A stretch of 40,167 nucleotides of DNA from JADHUC01 sp964617665 (GTDB lineage: Bacteria > Planctomycetota > Planctomycetia > Pirellulales > Pirellulaceae). Below are positions 16,988 through 25,352 of this stretch, in pieces. The notes under the pieces were generated by a model. That model made no database searches, was not told the origin of the DNA, and was given only the letters and a program-made list of their open reading frames with translations. The stretch spans positions 1-40,167 of the forward strand of contig CAZUAH010000068.1 in NCBI GenBank assembly GCA_964617665.1, read 5' to 3'. Each line of letters starts with the position of its first letter. The first letter of the stretch is position 1. The position numbers and the translations under genes were made by a program.

Positions 16988-17581
16988 CTAACTTGGCATT
17001 TCCATGCTCTCGATCACGCTATCGACCAAGCCGTACTTCTTTGCTTCTTCAGCAGACATGAAGCAGTCGCGATCCGTGTCTTTCTCGATCTTCTTCAGCG
17101 AGTGACCGGTGTGCTTGAGAAGGATCTCGTTCATTCGCTGCTTGATCCTTTGAAGCTCACGGGCGTGGATCATGATCTCCTCGGCGGTTCCCTGCATGCC
17201 CGCGAGTGGCTGATGTATCATGATCCTTGCATTCGGCAGCGCGAATCGTTTTTCCTTCGTGCCAGCCGTCAGTAGGACCGCCCCCATCGACGCCGCTTGG
17301 CCGATGCAGTAGGTCGCCACATCGCAGGTCACGAATTGCATCGTGTCGTAAATCGCCATGCCCGCAGTGATACTTCCACCTGGCGAGTTGACGTACAGGT
17401 GGATGTCTGATTTGGGGTCATCCGACTGCAGGAAGAGCATCTGTGCTACCATCGCGTTGGCGACCTCGTCGTTCACCGCAGAGCCCAGAAACACGATGCG
17501 ATCCTTGAGCAGCCGGCTATAGATATCGTACGCCCGCTCTTCACGTCCGCTTTTCTCGACAACGTATGGAATCAATGGCAT
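16988..17581 (-). CDS. clpP: ATP-dependent Clp protease proteolytic subunit (second copy)
   Basis: A serine peptidase that forms barrel-shaped heptamer rings and degrades proteins fed by Clp ATPases. The 197-residue product has the full catalytic triad at the standard spacing: Ser98 (GQAASMGA), His123 (MIHQPLAG) and Asp172 (DTDRD). Its handle region is normal. It lies 56 bp behind another clpP and trigger factor on the same strand, so all three are probably co-expressed. The two ClpP copies differ clearly, as in organisms with mixed ClpP1P2 particles. No clpX is seen in the window. Confidence 0.95.
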   Translation of the reverse strand: MPLIPYVVEKSGREERAYDIYSRLLKDRIVFLGSAVNDEVANAMVAQMLFLQSDDPKSDIHLYVNSPGGSITAGMAIYDTMQFVTCDVATYCIGQAASMGAVLLTAGTKEKRFALPNARIMIHQPLAGMQGTAEEIMIHARELQRIKQRMNEILLKHTGHSLKKIEKDTDRDCFMSAEEAKKYGLVDSVIESMEMPS

Positions 17582-17637
17582 GGCAATTACGAACTCCGCA
17601 ATTAGTGTGCGACGGGGCGGCGCGATGGCTGCCCGCT

Positions 17638-18273
17638 TCAGCTCTCCGTCTCTTCCTCTTCGTCGACCTCAACGGGCGGTTTGCTAAGGATCTCGTCCAC
17701 CAACCCGTATTCTTTGGCCTCCTCGGCACTCAAGAAGAAATCTCGATCCGTATCCCCCGCGATCTTTTTGATCTCTTTGCCGGAGTGCTTTGCCAGAATC
17801 TCGTTCAGCATTTCCCGGTTGCGGAGGATCTCTTTCGCCTGGATCTCGATGTCGCTTACTTGCCCGCTGACGCCACCGTAGGGCTGGTGCAGCATGACGC
17901 GGGCATGTGGCAACGCGTGACGTTTGCCCTTCGTACCGCCGGCCAGCAGAACGGCTGCGCCGCTGGCGGCCTGCCCGACACAATATGTGGCGACTGGGCA
18001 GGTAAGGACCTGCATCGTGTCGTAGATCGCCATCGTCGCCACGACATCTCCGCCCGGCGAATTCAAATAGAAGTGGATGTCCTTGCGACGATTCTCGCTC
18101 TGCAAGTACAGCAACTTCATCACGACTTCGTTGGCGTTACCAGTGTAAATCTCGCCCTGAAGGAAAACGATCCGGTTTTCCAGCAGCAGATCCCCGAGCG
18201 TCAATTGGCGCTGTCGCTGGTACGTTTGGTACGAATACGAATCGAAAACTGGTCCCGGCATTTCTCCGCTCAT
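17638..18273 (-). CDS. clpP: ATP-dependent Clp protease proteolytic subunit (first copy)
   Basis: A 211-residue ClpP with triad Ser104 (GQAASGAA), His129 (MLHQPYGG) and Asp178 (DTDRD). It differs from its neighbour by an N-terminal YSYQTYQRQRQLTLGDLL segment and a very acidic C-terminal tail (EVDEEEETES), which could alter docking of the ATPase. An AGGG-type site lies before ATG 18273. It is the gene next to trigger factor, the classical tig-clpP arrangement, but an unusual double palindrome separates the two. Confidence 0.95.
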   Translation of the reverse strand: MSGEMPGPVFDSYSYQTYQRQRQLTLGDLLLENRIVFLQGEIYTGNANEVVMKLLYLQSENRRKDIHFYLNSPGGDVVATMAIYDTMQVLTCPVATYCVGQAASGAAVLLAGGTKGKRHALPHARVMLHQPYGGVSGQVSDIEIQAKEILRNREMLNEILAKHSGKEIKKIAGDTDRDFFLSAEEAKEYGLVDEILSKPPVEVDEEEETES

Positions 18274-18295
18274 ACTTCGTCGTTCCCTCCCAATC

Positions 18296-18366
18296 GTAGC
18301 TGAATTCGCAAGAATTCAGGAGATTCAGCGCCCTCAAGACTGCTGAATTCTTACGAATTCAGCTAC
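18296..18366. repeat. Double palindrome (REP/BIME-like) between tig and clpP
   Basis: Two 24-bp arms, 18296-18319 and 18343-18366, are reverse complements at 23 of 24 positions around a 23-nt spacer. Each arm is itself a hairpin: CTGAATTC and GAATTCAG around a 4-nt loop (GCAA in the left arm, TTAC in the right). The element can therefore fold either as two small hairpins or as one long one. It lies within the presumed tig-clpP transcript and may act in RNA processing or be a mobile palindromic repeat. Confidence 0.65.
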
Positions 18367-18380
18367 AGTCGACCGCCCAG

Positions 18381-19931
18381 CTAGCCGCGTTCCGGCTGTC
18401 CCGACAGTGGCTTGCCACTGTCCGAGTGCTTGGCTTCGGGTATCTCGGCCTTCTCTTCGACACCCGCGATGGCATGATCCAGCGCGGTCACATCATCCGT
18501 GCCGGGTTCGAATGGCACTTCCTTTACCGTGGCGTGGGCCTTGATTGTCTCGATCACCTTTCGCTCGATGATCTGATTCCGCAACGCGTCCAACTCGCCG
18601 CGTTTCTCCAGCCGTGCGCGGATGCGTCGAGCCGGAATCCCCTCCTGTTCGGCAATCAGTTCGATTTCCGCGTCATAGTCATCGGGTTCCTTCACCTCGA
18701 CCTTTTCCTCGTCGGCAATTCGTTCGAGGATAAAGTGCTCCTTCATGGCCGTAGCCGTGTGCGCCAGACTATTCCGCTGCAGTTGGTTCGCGTGCTCCTG
18801 AATGACCTCGTCGCTGAAACCGCTGGACTCCAACTCGAGCACCATGCGACGCAACTCGCGCTGGGCCTGCTTGCGTAGCAGATCCTCCGGCAAGTCCCAG
18901 TCGGCCCCGGCCGTCAACTGCTGTGTGATCTGTCGGCGAACTTGCTGTTGGCACCGATAACGCCGCTGCCGATCCAGCTCCTCTCGAACCTCCTCACGCA
19001 GGTCATCCTCGTCGGTGAAGTCGCCAATGTCACTAAGGAACGAACTAGTCAGCTTCGGAAGCTCGACACGTTCGACCTTCACGACCTTGAATTTGCCCTC
19101 GACCTCTTGGCCCTTCAATTCCTCGTTCTCGATCTCCTCGCTCATCTTGAACGTCGTCTCTCGAGTATCCCCTTGTTTGGCGCCCGCCATCAATTCGCCG
19201 AAATTCCCAAGCTCGGCGTCCGTGAAACTGAGCTTCGGCTTCACATGGACCGTTCTGTCTTCAAGGCTAGAGAGTTGCTCGCCGTCACGCGTGAATTCCA
19301 TATTCAAGGTGACGTAGTCGCCAGCTTTAGCAGCATCCTCTTGAGCGACCAATTTGCCGTAGCGGCTCAGGATCCTCTCAAGGTGTTTGTCAACGTCCGC
19401 GTCGGCAATTTCGTACGTCGGCTCTTCCAGATCGAGTCCCTTCCAGTCGGGCAGTTCGAATTCCGGTCTGACCTCGACCTCGAACTCAAAGGTCATCGGC
19501 CCCTCATCGGGCATCTCGACGCCAGCGAGATCCATATCGGGCTCGCTGATGGGCGAGAAATCGAACTCATCCGAATCGCTGACCTGAGCGATAGCATCGA
19601 ATAGCAGCTTTCCCTTGACTTGGTCGTTGACTTGGTCTTTGAAGCGATTGACGACCAATTTGTGAGGCGCACGTCCAGGTCGAAAACCGGGCACCTCGGC
19701 CTTGGGCGCAAGTTCCTCGAACTCTTCTTCGACGTACCGGTCGATGTCCTTTCGAGAAACGCTGACCGTCACATGCCGTTTGCATGTGCCGGCTTTGTCA
19801 ATCTTGACCTCCAGCTCGAGCGGTTCCTTCTGCTCTTCTTCCTGCTCAGCCGCCAGCTCTGCCATTTGCTCGGCCAACTGCTCTTCATCCGCTTCTGTTA
19901 CCGGGACGTCGTTGTTTTCAGGTTCCGCCAT
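18381..19931 (-). CDS. tig: Trigger factor (ribosome-bound chaperone/peptidyl-prolyl isomerase)
   Basis: Trigger factor binds nascent chains at the ribosome exit tunnel. The 516-residue product has the N-terminal ribosome-binding domain with GFRPGRAPHKLV, close to the family GFRxGKxP signature. A PPIase-like middle part (VAQEDAAKAGDYVTLNMEF) and a long helical C-terminal arm follow. It carries an acidic N-terminal extension of about 40 residues and an acidic tail, slightly longer than the E. coli protein (432). ATG 19931 is used; an upstream in-frame extension would run into the tRNA gene. It lies 39 bp after tRNA-Gly and ahead of two clpP genes, suggesting a shared transcript. Confidence 0.93.
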   Translation of the reverse strand: MAEPENNDVPVTEADEEQLAEQMAELAAEQEEEQKEPLELEVKIDKAGTCKRHVTVSVSRKDIDRYVEEEFEELAPKAEVPGFRPGRAPHKLVVNRFKDQVNDQVKGKLLFDAIAQVSDSDEFDFSPISEPDMDLAGVEMPDEGPMTFEFEVEVRPEFELPDWKGLDLEEPTYEIADADVDKHLERILSRYGKLVAQEDAAKAGDYVTLNMEFTRDGEQLSSLEDRTVHVKPKLSFTDAELGNFGELMAGAKQGDTRETTFKMSEEIENEELKGQEVEGKFKVVKVERVELPKLTSSFLSDIGDFTDEDDLREEVREELDRQRRYRCQQQVRRQITQQLTAGADWDLPEDLLRKQAQRELRRMVLELESSGFSDEVIQEHANQLQRNSLAHTATAMKEHFILERIADEEKVEVKEPDDYDAEIELIAEQEGIPARRIRARLEKRGELDALRNQIIERKVIETIKAHATVKEVPFEPGTDDVTALDHAIAGVEEKAEIPEAKHSDSGKPLSGQPERG

Positions 19932-19970
19932 GTTCGATGCTCGTACCAACTGCCGGGAAAAGTAAAAAAG

Positions 19971-20043
19971 AGCGGGTGATGGGATTCGAACCCACGACAA
20001 CAACGTTGGCAACGTTGTGCTCTGCCAACTGAGCTACACCCGC
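19971..20043 (-). tRNA. tRNA-Gly (anticodon GCC)
   Basis: Read on the minus strand, the sequence folds into a full cloverleaf: acceptor GCGGGTG/CACCCGC, D-arm GCTC/GAGC, anticodon stem CAACG/CGTTG with loop TTGCCAA (anticodon GCC), and T-arm with TTCGAAT. The discriminator is T. CCA is not encoded; the gene runs straight into CTTTTTT, a possible processing or partial termination signal before tig. Confidence 0.97.
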
Positions 20044-20056
20044 ACTTGGCAAGACT

Positions 20057-20062
20057 TCTATA
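20057..20062 (-). promoter_or_regulatory. Possible -10 box of the tRNA-Gly/tig transcript
   Basis: On the minus strand TATAGA lies 13 nt before the tRNA 5' end, preceded by an A-rich stretch. I cannot find a convincing -35 at 16-18 nt. The rest of the 248-bp divergent gap (20044-20291) shows no other feature. Confidence 0.3.
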
Positions 20063-20291
20063 TTTTTGCGGAACGCCGAAAGGGACGTTCGTTATCGCCT
20101 GGATTTTGGATTATATGCCAGCCACCCGGGCTTGCAAGGCCACAAGGTTGTGTGGTCCGGGGAAACAACACAAACCACGTCCACACCATGGCTTAGACGT
20201 TGCGAGCCCTAGTTGGTCAGGATAGACTAGGGGTGAATGATCCGTACGTCAAGTGCGTGTTGACTTTCTACTGTCTGGTACGAGATTCGCG

Positions 20292-20801
20292 ATGGACGTG
20301 AAGTTGGTCGTTGTCGGCGGCGATGCCAAAGCGACAGAAGTCAAACTGAAACTCCCGGCCGTAATCGGCCGTGGTCGTGAAGCGACGCTGACGCTACCGC
20401 ATCCATTAGTCAGCCGGAAGCACTGCGAGATCTTCGAGTCTGACGGATACCTGGTCGTCCGAGATATGGGCTCCCTGAACGGGACCTTCATCAACAACGA
20501 GCGGATTACAGAGGCTGCCCTGCCACCGGGGGATTTGCTGACTATCGGTACTGTTACGTTTCGTGCCGCCTACGAACCGTCTACGGCCGGACCGCCTGAG
20601 CCCGTCGAGGCAGCGGCCGCGCCACGAGACTTGGAAATCGGCCTTGCCTCGGACGACGACGAACCGCTTGAAGTACAGGAAGTCGTCGAGGTTGTGGAAG
20701 AAGGGGAAGTGGCAGACTTTGGCGACTTCGAGATCGTGGAAATAGATGAGGACGATCAGCCAACCGGAGTCTCCGAATTGGACACGCTCGAGCCAGAGTA
20801 G
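20292..20801 (+). CDS. FHA-domain protein with acidic tail
   Basis: A 169-residue protein. Residues about 5-95 form a forkhead-associated domain, which binds phosphothreonine peptides. The key residues are present: GRG (26-28), SRKH (41-44) and NGT (63-65, in GSLNGTF). The C-terminal 65 residues are strongly acidic (repeated Glu/Asp/Val) and probably disordered. ATG 20292 begins directly before the first beta-strand (DVKLVVVGG); a GTG 39 bp upstream has no ribosome-binding site. No kinase or phosphatase lies nearby, so its partner is unknown. It is followed by a DUF481 gene on the same strand. Confidence 0.88.
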   Translation: MDVKLVVVGGDAKATEVKLKLPAVIGRGREATLTLPHPLVSRKHCEIFESDGYLVVRDMGSLNGTFINNERITEAALPPGDLLTIGTVTFRAAYEPSTAGPPEPVEAAAAPRDLEIGLASDDDEPLEVQEVVEVVEEGEVADFGDFEIVEIDEDDQPTGVSELDTLEPE

Positions 20802-20978
20802 GCTCATCACTTCCGAGCCCACCCTCTTCACCACCCCTGATTTGACCAAAGTCGCCCGGAAAAAGATATTGCAGCCCTCTCCCGTTCTTCGGTATAAGCC
20901 CAACGCTTTTCCGCCTTCCTCATGACTGCACTTTGGCCATACACTTCTTATCCGGCCAAATATCGAAGGGGCTGTGTG

Positions 20979-21821
20979 ATGCGATTTGGGTGTGCATTAA
21001 TCTGTTCTCTGTTGCCTTTCAGTCTCGCCAGCCCCACGGCTGCCCAGGAGCCCAATGGGCAGTATCCACAGCCGCTTGGACAGTACCAGGAGCCCGTCGG
21101 AGAATACACGGAACCTCTATCACAATACGAGATGATGCCATCCGACGAATGGATTGAATTCACGCCTGCCTTGATCGACTGGGAAGGAACGTTGGAATTG
21201 GGCACCAATGCTAGCTATGGCAATGCGGAATCATTTAGCATGCGTGTGGGCGGCGACCTGAAGCGGGAAACGGAGAGCAGTATCTGGGAAGTCGACTTCA
21301 CTTACGCCAAGACTTCCACGAATTCGCTCGAGACCCAACACAACGCTTTGTTTAACGCCAAGCAGGAGTTTCTGTTCCAATCGCCTTGGACTTTGTTCAC
21401 AAGATTCGCTGCCGAGTACGATGAATTCAAGGCCTTTGACGTTCGGTTATCGATGAACACGGGCCTCGGTTTCCGTCACATCGACACGGAATACACGAAA
21501 TTCAAGTCACGCGCTGGTGCTGGTGTCTCGCGCGAATACGGCGGCCCAAACGACGACTACGTCCCGGAAGCCACATTCGGCCTGGATTTCGAGCACAAAA
21601 TCAACGACCGCCAGAAATTCACCACTATCGTCGACTACTATCCAGATTTTCGAGACTTCGCCGACTTCCGTTTGGTGACCGACATTGGTTGGGAAGTGCT
21701 GCTGGACGAAGCGGCGCACCTGAGCCTCAAGCTCAGCCTGCTAGACCGATACGACAGCACCCCGAATGGTCTCAAGCCCAACGACGTCGACTATGCCCTG
21801 CTGCTGCTCTGGAAGCTATAA
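20979..21821 (+). CDS. DUF481 (YdiY-like) outer-membrane beta-barrel protein
   Basis: A 280-residue product starting with a clear signal peptide (residues 1-24, cleavage after PTAAQ-like sequence). An unusual short repeat follows (four copies of a Q/E-Y-x-x-P unit). From about residue 55 come alternating beta-strands typical of DUF481, starting DWEGTLELGTNASYGNAE and ending in a terminal aromatic/Leu strand (YALLLLWKL). Family members are outer-membrane proteins, one noted as salt-induced. ATG 20979 is chosen for its AAGGGG site 7 nt upstream; earlier starts would place residues before the signal. Confidence 0.82.
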   Translation: MRFGCALICSLLPFSLASPTAAQEPNGQYPQPLGQYQEPVGEYTEPLSQYEMMPSDEWIEFTPALIDWEGTLELGTNASYGNAESFSMRVGGDLKRETESSIWEVDFTYAKTSTNSLETQHNALFNAKQEFLFQSPWTLFTRFAAEYDEFKAFDVRLSMNTGLGFRHIDTEYTKFKSRAGAGVSREYGGPNDDYVPEATFGLDFEHKINDRQKFTTIVDYYPDFRDFADFRLVTDIGWEVLLDEAAHLSLKLSLLDRYDSTPNGLKPNDVDYALLLLWKL

Positions 21822-21843
21822 GCACGGCAGGCCTCCGGCTTAT
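21818..21843. terminator. Putative bidirectional terminator between DUF481 gene and gnd
   Basis: ATAAGC-A-CGG pairs with CCGGCTTAT around a 7-nt loop, with one bulged A. The hairpin overlaps the DUF481 stop and lies 25 bp before the convergent gnd stop. There is no long T-run on either side. Confidence 0.4.
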
Positions 21844-21868
21844 CTGCCACACCCGTCGCAAGCAAATC

Positions 21869-23314
21869 TCAGTCCGTCGGCTGTCGCCGTTCGTTCAGCC
21901 ACTCTGTGTGAAACACGCCTTCTTTGTCCAAACGCCGGTATGTATGAGCGCCAAAGTAGTCACGCTGTGCTTGTAGCAGATTCGCCGGCAATCGTTGGCT
22001 TCGGTAGCCGTCGTAGTATGCCAGCGCGGTACTGAACGCTGGAACCGGAATACCCATGCGAGTGGCCGTGATGACGACATTGCGCCAAGCTACCTGTGCC
22101 TTGTCCACCGCCTCCGTGAAGTACGGATGCAGTAGCAGGTTCTCCTGATTCGGATCCGCGTCGAAGGCCGCCTTGATGTGGTCCAAGAACTGGGCGCGGA
22201 TGATGCACCCGCCTCGCCATAGCATGGCACACGCGCCGTAGTCCAATGGCCAGTCATGCTCTTTGGCCGCTTCCTGCAGTTGGACAAAGCCCTGAGCGTA
22301 GCTGCATATCTTCGATGCATAGAGCGCTTGTCGAACTTGTTCGATGAACCCGTCACGGTCCTCGATGGCGACCTCTTCGGTCGTAGCTTTCAGCACATCG
22401 CTGGCTCGAACGCGTGCTTCCTTCTGGGCCGAAAGGCATCGAGCGTAGACGGCCATAGTCACTAGCGTGCTCGGCACACCTAGGTCCAGTGCCAGTTGAC
22501 TCATCCATTTGCCGGTACCTTTCGCTCCGGCGATGTCCAGGATCTTATCAACCAGAAAATCGTCCGAGTCCCCATCTTTGACGCTGAAGATGTCGCGAGA
22601 GATCTCGATCAGGTAGCTCTGAAGTTCGCCGCGATTCCATTCCGAGAAGACTTCGTACAACTCGTCGTTCGTCAGCCCCAGTGCGTTCTTCAGCATGGCG
22701 TAGGCTTCGCAGATCAACTGCATATCGCCATATTCGATTCCGTTATGCACCATCTTGACGTAGTGCCCAGCTCCGCGTGGGCCGACCCATTCGCAGCACG
22801 GAATGTCGTCACTGGGACCGACTTTGGCAGCGATGGCCTGAAAGATCGGCTTTACCAACGGCCAGGCATCCGGCGAACCACCCGGCATCATGCTGGGGCC
22901 CTTCAACGCCCCTTCTTCACCACCGGACACCCCGGTTCCGATGTACAGCAGCCCTTTGTCTTCGACATACTTCGTTCGACGTTCCGTGTCAGAAAAATGC
23001 GTGTTTCCTCCGTCGATAATCACATCGCCCGGCGACAGGAACGGGATGATTTGGTCTATGAATTCATCAACCGCGGAGCCCGCCTTGACCAGCATCATCA
23101 CTTTTCGCGGCGGCGCGAGATTCTTGACCAACTCCTCGATGCTGCGGCAGCCGACGAACCGTTTCCCCGCGGCACGCCCTTCGACAAACTTGTCCACTTT
23201 TTCAACGGTACGGTTGAACACCGCCACACTGAAACTGCGGCTTTCCACATTCAGGGCAAGATTCTCGCCCATGACCGCTAAGCCGATTAGGCCAAAGTCA
23301 CAAAGGTCGCTCAT
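21869..23314 (-). CDS. gnd: 6-phosphogluconate dehydrogenase, decarboxylating
   Basis: Oxidises 6-phosphogluconate to ribulose 5-phosphate and CO2, making NAD(P)H in the oxidative pentose phosphate pathway. The 481-residue product has the dinucleotide motif GLIGLAVMGENLALN (8-22) and the substrate loop GVSGGEEGALKGPSMMPGG (128-146). The active-site signature VKMVHNGIEYGDMQ contains Lys187, Asn191 and Glu194. Length matches the long (dimeric) form. ATG 23314 is supported by AGGA 8 nt upstream; the longer in-frame form lacks this. A PfkB sugar kinase is transcribed divergently 296 bp away, consistent with linked hexonate metabolism. Confidence 0.96.
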   Translation of the reverse strand: MSDLCDFGLIGLAVMGENLALNVESRSFSVAVFNRTVEKVDKFVEGRAAGKRFVGCRSIEELVKNLAPPRKVMMLVKAGSAVDEFIDQIIPFLSPGDVIIDGGNTHFSDTERRTKYVEDKGLLYIGTGVSGGEEGALKGPSMMPGGSPDAWPLVKPIFQAIAAKVGPSDDIPCCEWVGPRGAGHYVKMVHNGIEYGDMQLICEAYAMLKNALGLTNDELYEVFSEWNRGELQSYLIEISRDIFSVKDGDSDDFLVDKILDIAGAKGTGKWMSQLALDLGVPSTLVTMAVYARCLSAQKEARVRASDVLKATTEEVAIEDRDGFIEQVRQALYASKICSYAQGFVQLQEAAKEHDWPLDYGACAMLWRGGCIIRAQFLDHIKAAFDADPNQENLLLHPYFTEAVDKAQVAWRNVVITATRMGIPVPAFSTALAYYDGYRSQRLPANLLQAQRDYFGAHTYRRLDKEGVFHTEWLNERRQPTD

Positions 23315-23610
23315 GGTATGTTTCCTGATTGAACGGATTCGCAAATCCACCAACGCACATGGTGGTTTCTGGGCACCTAACGGCGCTAAATTGGGCGTAT
23401 CAAACCGCTGATTGTACATGATGACACCGTTGGCCTTCAATGTGGTGGGACGCGACGGATCGGCCCAGGAATAGCGGCTGGGGAGCTTATTGTCGCTTAG
23501 GATTTCGTCCTGTAAGATACCTTCTCGCGGTCGCCTGACTGAGGTAGGCGAGTACCACGCAAAGCATGATTCGGCCTACTTGCGGCCTCTTCCAGAGAGG
23601 AGTTTTTGAT
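23315..23610. other. Divergent gnd / sugar-kinase promoter region
   Basis: 296 bp without a gene. It holds TAAGAT (23514-23519), a possible -10 box for the kinase, and a small inverted repeat (TCGCCT/AGGCGA near 23533-23553). Neither is strong. Confidence 0.35.
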
Positions 23611-24702
23611 ATGAGCGACAGCGCGATGAAGCTGCGGGACAATTACAAACACGCCTTGGTCGTCGTCACAAGCATGGGAACTCGGTTGACCCCAATTCGG
23701 CGGCAGCCGGCGCACTGCTCGACAACGTTTGAACTGCAGGCGACAAGTGCGGAGAGTAACGTGGCCAGCGTTTCGTCATTCCTGGGCTTCCCGGTCAACG
23801 TTATGACGGCGATCGTCAACACCTCGCCGTTCGGTGAGTTCATCCGACACGACCTCATGCGTCGCGGAATGACGATCGACGCCAAGGAGGTCGAGGCAAA
23901 AGGTCCCTGGGGAGCACGCCACCAGATCAACATTGCGGACAGCGGTTGCGGTTCGCGGCGTCCTTCGGTAGGCAACGACCGGGCGGGCGAGGCCAGCCGA
24001 GAACTGGCGCCGGAGGATTTTGACCTGGAAACCAAGTTTGGGCAGGAGGGCGTAGCCGTCGTGCACCTTTCGGGCTTGATTGCGGCTATATCTCCCAGCA
24101 CAGGTCGGCTTTGTCTCGATACGGCGAAAAAGGCAAAAGAACACGGCACGCTCGTCTCCTTCGACTTGAATCACCGGGCATCGTTCTGGAAGGGCCGAGA
24201 AGAGGAGCTTAGCAACCTGTTCCGCGAGATCGCCTCGCTGGCGGATATCCTGGTCGGCAACGAAGAGGATTTCCAGCTCTGCCTCGGAATCAGAGGCCCG
24301 GAAGCAGGCGGAGAGGGTCTGGATGCGAAAATCGAAAGCTTCAAGGGAATGATTGAAGCGGCGCGGCAGGAATACACGGGCGCGAAGCTCTTCGCGACGA
24401 CACTTCGAGAAGTCGTTAACGCGAATCAACATCGCTGGGGTGCAATCGTCTGGCACAACGGCGAATGGCTGCCCGACGAAAAGCCGCGTCCGATCGAGGT
24501 GCTGGACCGAATCGGCGGAGGTGACGCCTTCGTTGGTGGGCTGATCTACGCGATGCTCGCAGGAAAAGATCCCAGCGATTGGATCAAATTCGGCTGGGCC
24601 TGTGGAGCCTTGGCAGTGACCTACCTGACCGACTACATCCAGGCTCGCGACGAGAAAGAAATATGGGCAGTGTGGGAAGGCAATGCCCGTGTCGATAGAT
24701 AA
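23611..24702 (+). CDS. PfkB-family sugar kinase (2-keto-3-deoxygluconate kinase-like)
   Basis: A 363-residue ribokinase-fold enzyme. It has the substrate-side segment QATSAESNVASVSSFLG, a DLNHRASFWKG segment typical of KDG/fructokinase-like members, and the C-terminal nucleotide-binding motif RIGGGDAFVGG with the catalytic base Asp305. ATG 23611 is chosen because GAGGAG lies 8 nt upstream. Family members phosphorylate ketodeoxygluconate or other sugars; the neighbouring gnd and the nearby uxaA-like gene favour a sugar-acid substrate, but this is inference. The stop codon directly abuts the 3' end of the convergent RNase P RNA gene. Confidence 0.85.
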   Translation: MSDSAMKLRDNYKHALVVVTSMGTRLTPIRRQPAHCSTTFELQATSAESNVASVSSFLGFPVNVMTAIVNTSPFGEFIRHDLMRRGMTIDAKEVEAKGPWGARHQINIADSGCGSRRPSVGNDRAGEASRELAPEDFDLETKFGQEGVAVVHLSGLIAAISPSTGRLCLDTAKKAKEHGTLVSFDLNHRASFWKGREEELSNLFREIASLADILVGNEEDFQLCLGIRGPEAGGEGLDAKIESFKGMIEAARQEYTGAKLFATTLREVVNANQHRWGAIVWHNGEWLPDEKPRPIEVLDRIGGGDAFVGGLIYAMLAGKDPSDWIKFGWACGALAVTYLTDYIQARDEKEIWAVWEGNARVDR

Positions 24703-25121
24703 AGGCCTCGAAGTGGACCTGTAAGCCGGGTCTTGTGGCCTCGCTGGGCGAGGCGATGGTCATTTATCTAGGACGCCGATTGCTCGACGCCTCCAGCGAC
24801 CTACCCGGGAGTCGATGGCGAGCCGGACCGACTCGCGGCGACGGCAACGTCGCCTGCTCCCTGTTTGGTCTTGCTCCGGGTGGGGTTTACCAAGCCAGCC
24901 GAGTCACCCCGGCTGCTGGTGCGCTCTTACCGCACCTTTTCACCCTTACCTGTGGTCGCCGCTGCGACCCATCGGCGGTTTGTTTTCTGTGGCACTTTCC
25001 CTGACCTCACGGCCGGTCGGAGTTACCGACCACCCTGTCCTGCGGAGCCCGGACTTTCCTCTCGCTCCAAACCACCCGAGGGCGGCCGGAGCCAGCGACC
25101 ATCCGGTCCACTTCGAGACCT
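24703..25121 (-). ncRNA. rnpB: RNase P RNA (type A)
   Basis: The RNA is the catalytic subunit that trims tRNA 5' ends. On the minus strand all hallmark blocks appear in order: GAGGAAAGTCCGGGCTCC, ACAGGGTGGTCGGTAACTCC, AAACCGCCGATGG, AGGTAAGGGTGAAAAGGTGC and GTAAGAGCGCACC, CCACCCGGAGCAAGACCAAA, CCTAGATAAATGACC and ACAAGACCCGGCTTAC. The ends (25105-25121 and 24703-24719) pair over 17 positions with one G-U, forming helix P1 and fixing the boundaries. Length is about 419 nt. Its 3' end touches the stop codon of the sugar kinase. Short ORFs in this interval are spurious. Confidence 0.95.
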
Positions 25122-25128
25122 GCAATAC

Positions 25129-25158
25129 ATAGTACCGCAAAGCCGCGTCTCACCACAA
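25129..25158 (-). promoter_or_regulatory. Putative rnpB promoter
   Basis: On the minus strand TTGTGG (25153-25158) and TACTAT (25129-25134) are spaced by 18 bp, and the -10 box ends 7 nt before the first P1 base. The match to sigma-70 boxes is moderate but the position is right. The rest of the 231-bp interval up to 25352 shows nothing else besides the ribosome-binding site of the next gene. Confidence 0.45.
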
Positions 25159-25352
25159 TCAAATGACGCTAGAACCTGCGAATTGGATCGCGTGTTCGCA
25201 CTTGCTTGGCCGTTCCATGCCAATTTTCCGTCAGAACCTTGCGTTTTGCACTGGTCCCACGGGTCGATTATGCCGATATCACGAAGTGGGTCAGGAGGCA
25301 CCTAGACGCTCACCACTCGTGATTGTGACCCGTTTTCCAAGGAGGGAGACCG

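Noticed and set aside
24735..25305. Several overlapping open frames between the sugar kinase and the next gene
   Set aside because: They lie on or across the RNase P RNA, whose conserved blocks account for the sequence.
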